Below are positions 33,801 to 45,800 of a stretch of DNA of 64,000 nucleotides, piece after piece. The stretch is from Oryzias latipes. Taxonomy: Eukaryota; Chordata; Actinopteri; Beloniformes; Adrianichthyidae. The DNA is taken from NCBI RefSeq assembly GCF_002234675.1, contig NC_019859.2:28701973-28765972 (forward strand). The letters run 5' to 3'. Under the pieces are notes generated by a model. The model worked only from the letters and a program-made list of their open reading frames with translations. It did not search any database and was not told the origin of the DNA. Both the position numbers and the translations under genes were made by a program. Each line of letters begins with the position of its first letter. Positions within the stretch are counted from its first letter, which is position 1.

Positions 33801-36800
33801 TTTTGTTAGAACTGACAGACTTTATGAGCAGAATCAGAACAAGGAAGTGAAGACTTTACCCACTTCTGATTGGTCAGACTTATGACGTATGATTAAGCCT
33901 CCAAGAATGATTGGTGGAGACAGTTAAAGGGGCGGGACTTTTCCGAAAACAACTGAAGCTACGGCTAAATCGCGGTCATTGTTATCAAAGTGTCTTTAAT
34001 AGAATCAAATAAACACAAAGAAAAAAGTATTTTATGATCTTTCATATTCCTAACTACTCAGTGATTTATCAGGGCCTGTTTGGATGAACACAGAGCTGAT
34101 ATCCTGGAGATGGAAAATGTTTTTAGATCAGTGAATGGGTAATTTCCCACAGCACACCTGACCATCTCCCACGGCACACTGGTTGAAAAACACTGCTCTA
34201 GAGGAGATCTAAATAAAGAAATGGACCAAAACAGTAGAAACACTGTGTGAAAACCTCGCGAAAACTAAAATATATTGTTATTGGTTGTCTAGGCAACACT
34301 TTAAAAAAACTTTTGAATTAGTTGTGGTCGTTTTTCTCAGTTGTTTTCCTTCAAAAAGCTTCCAGACATTAAAAATCATTAAAGCTGCACAGAATTTGCT
34401 GGTGTCTTCAAACCAACAATTTGTCTACAGAAATAAGGTACGATTGGTGTTTAAATTGATCTAGACCTGAGTGACTTCTTGGCACTCATTGTTTTTATTA
34501 ATGGTGTCATTTGTGTTTTTGTTTTAAAGAGTAAAGCAGCCAACAGGGATTTTACTCAAATATATGTGTTCTGTCTAAACAACATTCAACAATAAATACA
34601 TGTCCCCGTAAAATGCTTTTAACTCAATATTATGTAGTTCCTGGATTTGTTCAGAATATCGGGGTCTGAACATTTTTTCTAATGACAGAAAACGTTTTTA
34701 AATGTGTGCATAAGACTTCTCAGGCTGCAAATCTGTTAAAACAAAATTCTTACGTAGTTTCTTAAGCCACAGATCTTCATCAGAGGAAAAATTGGTATTC
34801 CAAAAGCACACAATTGTTTTGCACCTACAATGTTTTATTACAGATTCCCAAGTGTTTGTTTGCATGTACAACTTGTTTAGATGAATTAATTTGCGAGGTG
34901 AGACACTGGAAAGAATACGAATCCTCCTTTTTTGGTCAAAGGTTGGTCACTTCTTTCATTTGTGGATCACTGGATCTAAATCTCTACTTTCTGTGTATCT
35001 GCTTTTAACTCTTAATCTGGATAGTTATGATGTTTATTTATTAATTATGATTATTATTAAAGCATCACATGAGGTGAGAAGTCACACAGAAAGTTTGAAC
35101 CTGCAAACTTTGATGGATTTGTACTAAAGAGGTGCATGAATGTTTGCCACAGATCCAGGATGAATGATCATCATATCCGTGAAGAGGTTTAGCGGTTATT
35201 GAGGGGATGGACAGGGAGGGAGGAGATAGTCTCCTCCTGCTGCATTACCAACTCCTCAGCTTTGCCTTGCTGGGACCCAGTACCCCCCAACGTGGGGGGA
35301 CAGCTTCCATCACTGCTCTCTCATGCAGTCAGACACTAAACACTGGTCAGAGCTTACAACCAGCCTGAGCTCTGATCAGCAACATCTGGATGTGATGGAC
35401 AAGTAAGATGCCAGCTGGTGTTTTCAGAGAAAGAAGAGGAGGAGAGCTTCTGCTGCTGCTGCAGATGAAGGTGAGACAGGAACTCCAAGGCGGTTTGGGT
35501 CAGATGGTGGATGTGATCAGAGCAGGAGTCATACTTTTCATCAAGCTCCTCCTCTCCGCACAAACACATGAACTATTTCATGCTCACACCCAGTTTTTCA
35601 TTTTAAACTCAATAATGCAGCAGTCAGCAACAGAAACCAAAGCTTTCTGTGAAAAGTTGTGTAAATATTTGTAAATAGTTTTTTTTTTAATCATACTTAA
35701 AAGGTGTCAATATTTCTTTGCCAGACTGCCTCAATATTGAGGATTTTTTTCCATCTTTGGACATTTTGTTGTAAAACTGTTTGTTCATGAGATGTTTATT
35801 TTGCTTTGTCTGTCTGAAGTTAGCACAAATATATTAATCTAAAGTAGAAGTTAGAAGACCGTGGAGGTTTCCTTATGGTTTAGACTGGATGAATCAGAGG
35901 ATCGCTTCCAAGGCTACAGACTTCCAAAGTGGGTGTGGGTTGATCCACTGCTGATAAAATCCCCCAAATGCTTCCTTCCTCTGACTCGCTTGTTCAGTTT
36001 CAGTCCAGTGGGACGTAAAGACACTTTATTTCTGTCATCTGTATATGTGATGTTTACCGCTCGTAAACACACATAACTTAATTAAAACCTGGAGGGAGCC
36101 TCCTCCTCTCGGTGGAGATGCTGACCACCTCAGCTGAACTCAGAGATCCTGACTGGTCCCACCACCAACATGTCAAGAGCACAAGAGGAACATCGCCGAC
36201 GTAACAGAACACCATTTCATGTCTTCTTTAAGCACTGAAAAAGTAAACAGGAGCTTGAAGCTTCATCTGCACTGTGGACTAGAGAGCAGGAGAGCTGTAC
36301 CTTTGAGCAGCGCAGGGGACGCCCGCTCCAGCTGAGCCTTCTGCCACTGCAGCCTGTGCACAACCTCCTTGAGCTGACAGGAGAGGTCGGGCGGCGGATC
36401 CCGCCGACTCCTCTGATATTCTACAATCTGAGAGAAGAACCCAATGAGGGAAACACCTTCAGCAAGACGTGAAGAGGGCTCAGACGAATAAATACCTTCC
36501 TCTCCAACCGCTCCTTGTCGTAGTTGAGGAGGCTGAAGCTGTGGAGTTTGTACTGAGGGGGGGAGGTGTTGGTGTGGCTGCTGGCTTCAGGTCTGGCTTT
36601 AGAGCGAGGAGATGGAGCCTGGTGCAAACACACAAACATCTTCACTGAAACCAGCAGCAGAGATGAAGCAGACTGTGTGGGAGAGCTTCACTGCAAAACC
36701 AAGATGGGATGAAGGCGTGACAGGCACCCTGACTTTGCTCTAGGGAGGGGGCCCTGACTGCAGATGAAAGAACTGGGGCCTTTGAGTCACATCTTTGTGT

Positions 36801-39800
36801 TTTACAGTCTCCTGATAAAAAGCATCAATTGATCAAGGATTAGGATTATCTGCAGTCATTACTGACAGAAACAAGCAGCAGCATCTGAACTATGACTTTA
36901 GTGCAGCTGTGGATCCAAATGATCTTCAAGGACTGATGAAGACTCTGGATGAACAACCAGTGGTTGATGACAGGAAGAGAGTTTCTATTCAAGACATTAA
37001 GGAGAAAATCTACCTCCCTGCAGATACAAGACAGGAAAAGGGCAGCGGAGTCACCTTAAACCATCAGGGCTTCGACACGCCTGAAGGTGACGGCCTTCAC
37101 ACTGCAGGTGTGTTTAGACACGGGGGGGGGGACTGACTTAACACTTGCACATCTTAACTTGAAGGCTGTGATAGTCAACTGCAAGTGTCCTGATTCGGTA
37201 GCTTCTTAAACATCCATGAGTGAATTTATGGAGTCAGTTTTCCAGCAAACACTTAAAAACAAAATCACAAGCCTCTTCCATCAGTCCTGGACATCAGGGG
37301 GCCAAATGTTAACCAACAACATTCTCAGATGGCTCAGATATTTCCATGCCGTCATTCCTGCTTTTGAGAGAGATAAGGTAAGAATCGGCTAAAGAGTTAA
37401 ATAGGACCCAGAACTCTTAATGCAGGTCCCTCTCACCTGCTCTTTGCCTCTCTCTGGGGGGGACAGCGATGAGCCTGGTTCCACAACCAGCCACTTCTCC
37501 GTTACGGGCTGCAGTTCGGCTCCTGACAGAGGCTCTCGGATCTTTACCCTCACCTCCAACTTCCCACTAGTAGCCTTGCGTCCATCAAACACCTGTAAAG
37601 ATGCACACAGTCAGAGTTGTGTGTGGAGTGCACAGCGCACGTGCACGGTCAGTGTAGTGGAGTGCACGTTCCCCATGCAGAGCACTCACATCTATGATTT
37701 CTCTGATGTCGCAGTGGGTTTCCAGAGCCTCCAGCTTCAGATGTGCGGTGCCCACCACTCTGTCCGTCTTAAACAGACCTCTGAGAACAGAACAGCAGAA
37801 ACAGCTGGAAACACACAGAACTGGCACAAACCTCTAGAGCAGGGGTCTCAAACTCAATTTGCCTGGGGGCCACTGAAGGCGGGGTCTAGCTCAGGCTGGG
37901 CCGCAACTTCAGCGCACACACACACGCAACATGTGAGTGTCTGAGAGCCAGTAAATTTGTATGGAACATATAATATACTATTAACTATACTCTATTATTA
38001 ACTGTTTTCTGTACAAAATTTACTTATAAAATTCTCATTCAAATAAAAAAAATCAATAAGTAAATAAATGAGTAATTCTTTTCTGTTTATTCAGTCTTCT
38101 ATATCTGCTGTTTTCTGACTTAAACGTCCTTATTAACACAGTTCAGTTAACACTGTTAAATTATTAGTAGTAAACACAAAAGAAGACTCAGATTCTACAG
38201 TTCTGTAACCTCCATCAATGGTTCTTCTGAACACGGCTTCTCTTGCCTTCTTCTTACTGCTGGCAGCACTTCCTCCCATACAGCTGAGGCCCTCAGTGTG
38301 GCTTAAAGATGATTTGAATCTGGACTGTACTTGGACTTATTGAAATTTAAGGATGATAAGAGAGTATGTGCTCCCAGTTTAAAGTTTGTGTTGAATGTTT
38401 TTTTTTTAAAGTTTACTCTTTAAAACACAAATCAGTAAAGCAGAAACAAAATTCAGAGTTACCATTTTTGGATTTTCTTTCTTATGACTTTTTGCACATT
38501 TAAACCCTGGTCACAAGTTATTGTAGATCAGCCGGTCAGCCACTCCTATATTTTCATAGTTGAAATCAAAAAGTGGTTCATAAAAGAACGGGCGCTGTTA
38601 ACTGGAGATCAGAACAATTGTTACAGATACCTGAGATCAAAAAAAGGCTCAAAAACGGATGAAAATTCATGATGGCGACACCAAATAAGTGCAGCCAAGA
38701 TGTACAACAAGCGTGTTTGAGATCACCCAGGTGGACGTAACGCTGCGCAGATCACCTGGTGTGTGACGTATGTTTTTGCTCCAACATCACCTGTCAATCA
38801 TCACAAAAATATAACGAGAAAGGGGCGGGATCAAGGCCCCAACCTACGCGTACTTTGCTGACCGCAAGCCGCCCATTGACTACAAAACAATGCATTATGG
38901 GAAACGGTGTCCTGACGGTTTTTGTAGTTGAGTGATCAATTAAATTAATTTAAAATACCTATTGATTAAAAAGAGGCTACTGGCACATACATTACACAAC
39001 ATTCAAATAACTATAAAAGATATGATAACACAGATCATACTAAAGAGGAGAGGCATATTAAAACTAAATTGAATGTTAAGGACAACTCCAACTTCCTGTT
39101 CTCCTTCAGTCTCGCTGCAGCTTCGCATTGATCTCACATTTTCTAAATACATGCAGTCAGTGCTGAACTTGTTTCTGGGTCCGTGCGACCCAGAAACAAG
39201 TTCAGCACTGACTGCATGTATTTAGAAAATTACATGCGAATAAATACGTTCTAAAAAGTAAAGTAAGAAAGTCCTAAATGTGGTCATGGGAGGGGGCTTT
39301 TAGGTTTCCCTAAATGTTCTCCTGCTTTCAAGCCTGGTCATTGTCACACCCCCAAGAGTCATACTGTGACCACAACCACTGTGATTGGTTGGTTCGTCAG
39401 CTCCGCACATAACATTGAAAAAGTGTCATGCATACAAACTGGCGGGACGCACCAACATTGAACTTTAATAATAAGGCGGGGGCCGCAAAATATCATCTTG
39501 GGGGCCGCAAATAGCCCGTGGGCCGCGAGTTTGAGAGCCCTGCTCTAGAGCCAACATGGTGGCGGTGAAAGTGGGGAAGCTGCGTTTGACTCACCCTTTG
39601 TGGATGACTTCAAACTTGATGCCTTTGGACTGAACAGCCCGTTTGAAGGCTCTGTGGCCGCGGTTAATGTGGAGCTTGAAGTTCTCCTTAAACTCTGGGT
39701 TGTTGGTGTTCTTCACTGTGCCGGTCTTGTCCCTCTGGGCCTCCTCCTAAACACGGATTACTTCAGAAAAACATTTCTCTGAGCTGAAACCCACATTCAG

Positions 39801-42800
39801 TCACTAAGAGAGACTCTTACGGAGCTGGGAAAGGGAAACTCAAACTTGACGCTGGCATCCAGGTCACTGGGAGAGACACCTGTGGGGCAACAGAAAGCGT
39901 GAAAACACCAAGCAGGCACGGCCGCTCATCACAAAGGAGGCTCTATACCTGGAGGAGCAGGGAGGCTGGTCCCACGCACAATGTAGAGGACCATGTCACT
40001 GGCCGTCAGGTTGGAGTTCCTCCTGCATGACAGGGGAAGCAGTCAGAGAGTGGCTGCATCTTCACTTCTAAAGCTATGTTAGAACCGCCCTCGGCAACAC
40101 GCATTCAAGCGGCCACTTCCAATGAAAACACTATGTAGACGTGCATTTTTCCACGTACAAAACTGAACACCATTGAACCATTGGCCATTGAACGCATGTT
40201 GAACGTTAAACCAGGTCAAACTTTGACCAGTTAGGGACTCTGATTTGGTAGTGACAAAAGGATAGTGTCCCTTTTAATTCTCAGAAGTGCCAATCGTTTG
40301 AAAATTGATCATGAAGGAGAAATTACTAACGGCTGTTTGTGCTCGTCTGGAATTCTTTGACACCAAGTTTTTTATATATCTGAATAGAGCTGTGAAGGAA
40401 AAAGCCTGGAACAATGTTCATCATATTTGAACCGCTTCATAATCCTAACAGAAGCTAAGGGATGGCCTCTACTGTGAAGTTTATTTAGCTTTTGTAGCAT
40501 TAATGTTGTAAAGAGGAAGGGATCTGTAGCATCTAATGAGGTTTTCTGCTCAGTAAAGACCATCATGTGAAGCTCCATCACTCATGAAAGGCAGCTTGTG
40601 TCAGAGCATGCATGTTATTGTGAATCCATTGTTTGATCATCAAAAACTTTTGTCTGGAGTTGATTAAAAGGAAGCTCATGCTGTCAAAAGAACAAGATTT
40701 TAGAACATCTGATGCTTAAAACATCTAAACATCTAAGTACAGCTGTGACATTACAAAGTGTTCATTTACTGATGTTTCTCTGCTGCTCTCTTCATCAAGT
40801 CCAAAAGATACAGTGAACAAGCCTCCTAAATGTGACCCACAAAGGGACACGACTTGATGACTCATCTGCATAAGAACATGCAGAGCTGGAGGCTCTGGAG
40901 ACCCAATACGACATTTGAGAAATCATAAAACCTACAAAACAAAATGTGGGAAATGCTGCAAAGTCAGACTCACTTGAGTGAGTTCAAGGTCCTCTCCTCT
41001 GAGCGGCACTTGGGGACGGGTTGACCTGCGGCGTGGGCCTTCTTCAGAATTTCTATGCTCTTCATGGACTCTGCAGCAAGCTTCTCACACCTGCGGAGGT
41101 ACAAACAGGGTTTTCACACCAGCATTGGCTTCATAAGATGGTTTGATGTTTTCTAATTACATAAATAAAACACAAATCTGGTCAATTTTATGTAGAGAAA
41201 AGACAGAGAGAGAACCTTTGAAATCTGCAGCATGAAACTCCTCTGAAAAACAACGTTAAATCCACTAGATGAAAAATGACGCTGCAGATCCAGTCAAAAG
41301 ACTGTCATGTGAGACTGCAAACTTAATGACGTCACTTCCACAAACTGATTTGCCGCTCTGACAGGTAAATCTTTTCAAACACGATGAAAGTTATTTTTGA
41401 GTAAAAGAATGTCGGACAAGAGCATGTTTGCTGTTCCTGGATGGATAGATGTTGCACATCAAAACAAAATCACATCTAAAAAGAAAACATAAGTTCTTAC
41501 TTTAGGGCTTCTCCTATGTTTCCTGTTTGTGTGAATTGTTGACAGAGATCCAGACATTTCTGAGGACAAACAGAAGACCATATAAAAACGCTGCACATCC
41601 AGGGGAGATTTAAATCAGCAGATTATAGGGGTGTAACAATCTATTGATTTTTATTCCTAGGATCGAACAAGATCGACCTGTCTGAGGCAGATTTGAATCA
41701 AACAATACAATTAAAAAATTGTTTCAAAATGAGATAAATCGATAAACGAATTTAAATTGGAAAATAACATTTGGAATGAGGCATGGTAGGTTTAGAACAT
41801 AAAACCACCAAACGCATCACAGCGGACAAAACATGTGATGGCAGCAAAAAATGATCAGTCCATCATTCCAGTCTAATGTGTGAAAAACACATTTAGCAAA
41901 GACATGTGAGCATAAAGTGAGCTAGAATTTTCTGTTTATTAGTTTTGATTAGTTTGCTGTGGAAAACAACAGTGGGTTAAACTTTATGAAACTAAAATGT
42001 GAGTGGATTTGCCATGATTTCTTGTTTACTTGTTTGTACACATATGTAATTTACACTTGATTATCTTATAAGAAATACAATGAATCTGGAAAACTTCCCC
42101 TGCACTGTTCAGTACCAAGTATTCATCTGTGAGTCACATTGGATGAAGTTTTGGATAAACATGCCCTGAATCTATTTTATGTCAGTGAATTGGATCATTA
42201 AGAATGAACCAAAATCAAAAGTGAATCGAGATCCACAAATATAGAATTGAATAGTTGTTAAAATTAATCGTTCCACTCCTAAGGATTTGGGCTTGCAGGC
42301 CAATACCTCCTCCCTGGTGACCCGACCAGCCTCAGCCAAAAAAGACTTCCCATAGGCCAACAACCCACAGGAATGACTACAAGGGTCTGGCGCCGTAGGA
42401 TTTGGGTAGCACACAAGGGCGGTGCTATCCACGGAGCTGGACTCTTCACCATTGAGACCAGAATGACCAGGCTCTTTTCACTCAGGTTGTGCCAGAAAGG
42501 CTGAGCGGTACCAGCAAGGCATCGGTAGAGGAAAACAATATTTGATCCATTGCTGATTTTGTTGGTTTACCCATTTAAAAAGAAATTGAGTCTGTCATCG
42601 TAAAGGTAGGTTCATTTAAACAGTGAGAGATAGAAAATCACAAAGAAAATAAAAAATGACTTAAAGAATTTATGCAAGTATATTTGGATTTCATTAAAGT
42701 GAAAAAAAAGTGTTTGAACCCTTTGTAACTAAAGTTCTGGTTCACACAAACCAGGTAGACTAATCAACCTGTCACCTGAGTTGAAGACACCTGTTTGAAG

Positions 42801-45800
42801 TAATCACCTGTAGAAAAGACATCTGTCCACAGAATCAGTCAGACTCTCAAACATCGGAAAGACTAAAGAACTTTCAGTGGATTTAAGGGAGAAGATTGTT
42901 GCACAAGACAAGAATGGACTACAACACCATCAGCAAGAAGCTGGGGGTTAAGGAGGAAACTGTTGCTGCAACATGACCATCAATCCACTTATAGGTCTGG
43001 GGCTCCAAACAAGATCTGACCTGGTGGGATTTCCATGATCATGAAAACATTATTAACGTTATTAATATTATTAATACCGCAATGGTTTAACATCTCGCAA
43101 AGTCCTCCTGCTGAAGAAAGCACATGTGCCGGCCCACCTGGAGTTAGCCAATGAACACCTTCATGATTTAGAGAGTGATTGGGAGACGGAGCTGTGGTGT
43201 AAAACTGAGCTCTTTGGTATCAACTCAACCCGTGGTGTTGGGATGAAGAGACATGCTGCCAATGACCCCAAGAACATCATCCCCACTGTCAAGCATGGAG
43301 GTGGAAACATTATGGTTTGGGGGTGTTTTTCTGCACAGGCTTACTTCACCGTGTGGATAGGAGGATGATGGAGTCATGTTTTGTCAAATCCTGAGTGAGA
43401 ACATCCTTCCCTGTGATGGATTGTGAATGAGTTTTCTAACAAGATAATGACCCAAAACATATAGCCAAAGGAATCAATAAATGGCAGAAGAAGCATATAT
43501 CATGGTCATGGAGTGGCCCAGCCAGTCTCTGGATCTCAATTTTATAGAAAACGTATTAAGCTCAGAGTTTCCAAGCGACTGCCACAATATCTTGATGATT
43601 TAGAAGTCCTTTGCCAAGAAAAGTGAACAAAATGTCCTCCTGAAATCTGCAGAAACCTGCTCATCAACTACAAGAAACATCTGACCTCAGTACTACTAAT
43701 AAGAGTTTCGCCATAAAGTACCAAGTCTTTCCGTCAACATCGTTCAAAAACCTATTTCCCTCAATGACATAAAAATAAATGTATATAAAGTCATTAAGGT
43801 GGATTTCTTGTTTTTTTTTTGAGATTTTCTCTCTCACTGGAACGTATCACTAGGATGACAGACTGTCCTTTTTTTTAGTGGACAAATCTACTACATCAGC
43901 AAAGGGACCAAATACTTATTTCCACCATTGCAAGAATACAAGAGACCAGTTCCCTGCCAACCACCATCAGCCTCACAATACCAAAAATGGTTTGTTTGTT
44001 GCACTTCATAGTTGTGTCCTCCTGCACCTGTAGCCACTTTAAGCGCAAAGTCGGTCTCTCCTCAGAAAAGATTAGTGGACAGGAGGGGGTAGTATACTAC
44101 TAAAAATGTAATCAAGAGGTTAGTCACTGGATCAATAAGTGTGAGTTTTCTTTTGACAGACCCCCTTTAGCAGCACATAAATAGTTTGTACTTTGAACGT
44201 CCTTTCCTTATTTTGAAGTTCAAAGTGGTTCTGGTAGTACCACTGTCACAGAGGAAAATTACTTCTTGTCCTTCTGCAAAAATGGTAACAGTTGGGGAGG
44301 AGAGATGGGTATTATACGCTTGTGCAATTTCCTCTTGATCATTAAGAGCATCATTCTGTGCTTTATGGGCTTGCTGCTCCTTGGCTTTACAAGCCATTAG
44401 GTCTTCCAACAGTTCCTGCTGCTCCCTTGAAATTGTCTCTTGTCCTGCTGTTAGTCACACTCTCCTGTTGTCTCCCTGCTGTCTGCCATAATAGGGTTTA
44501 TAAGGCCCTCCATCGTGTCCACCATGTCTCCATCTACAGGGAGCTCTGCATTCTTTTACAAACTTTCTTAAACACAGGTTAGTTATAGAAAACCCGTAGG
44601 ACACTGGCTCTCGAGGCCTGGAGTTTGACACTTGTGCCATAACATCTTTGTTGCCATTTTAGACAACAATTAACAAAACCTGTGATAGTCGCCAGAATTC
44701 ATGAATGCTGTCAAGCTGAAGAAGTCTCATCAAGTCTGGTTGGGTCGTAGCAGGTCACAGGTATCAGCAGTCCTAGCAGCACACAGTTGCATTGGCAAAA
44801 ACTCAAGTCATATTAGTTGGCTTTAAGGATGAGGTGAATGAGGTCCACCCCGAGCTCCTAAAGTCTCTGAATGTTGTGGGGCTGTCTTAGGCGACACACC
44901 TTACGACACTGGTTTGAACTGATATAGTTCCTGTGGTCTCGCAGACTGGGGTGATTGTCCCTCTTTTCAAGAAAGGGGACCAGAGGGGCTGCTCCAACTA
45001 AGGGGGATCACACTACTCAATGTCCCTGGGAGAGTCAGGGGGAACACTGGTTTTCATCTTGCTCTACACCTTAAAGGCCCGTACACACCGGGACGAATTT
45101 TGCGCGCGATATTCGCCGACGTTTAACCCCCTCGTGACTAAACAAAAGGGCACCAATGTGAGTGTGCACACCGACGCGAAAAACGCCACGCATAAAAGCG
45201 TCATTTTTTTAAAAATGTTTCGGGTTCGTTTGACGCGCTGCGTCAAAAATTATACGACCAATGAGAATGGCGCTTTTGCACACGTGTCTGAAGCTTCTGA
45301 AGTTACAGTAAAACACAACTTGGGGGTGCTCAAACACAAAACTGTCTTGCTGAGCACACATACGTCATGGCGAAGTAGATATACGCCAAGTAGCGTCTAC
45401 ACTGCAGCAAAGAAATGAGACGAAGAAGATGAACTCACTGACGGACATTCTAAAATATCCCCGAAAACGCTCATGATACATTTTCAGCTCTTGTACCAGT
45501 CGATAAAACTCGATAAAACTCCCCATGTTCTTCTCTTCTCTTCTCGATGTACCCAAAATCGACGTCTTTTCCAGCGTCAGTTCTGTTAAGTTTCTGTTAA
45601 GTTTTATGGACAAAATTTGAAGGAGCAGTCAGATGCCAGAATGAGTGGGGCCCGGAGACTTTCATGTAGGGGTGTTTATTGGCAAGAGTCTGGCAATATG
45701 ATACGCGCCCCACGATACAACACGTTTCCCTATATTTTACCGGAACTAATTTTATTTTTTTATTTTTTCAAAGTATGACTTATCACAATAAATACTTATG

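Noticed and set aside
36909-37136. 75-codon plus-strand frame MDPNDLQGLMKTLDEQ...
   Set aside because: Looks protein-like at first, but it lies in a cc2d1a intron on the opposite strand, has no flanking exons and matches no family I know.
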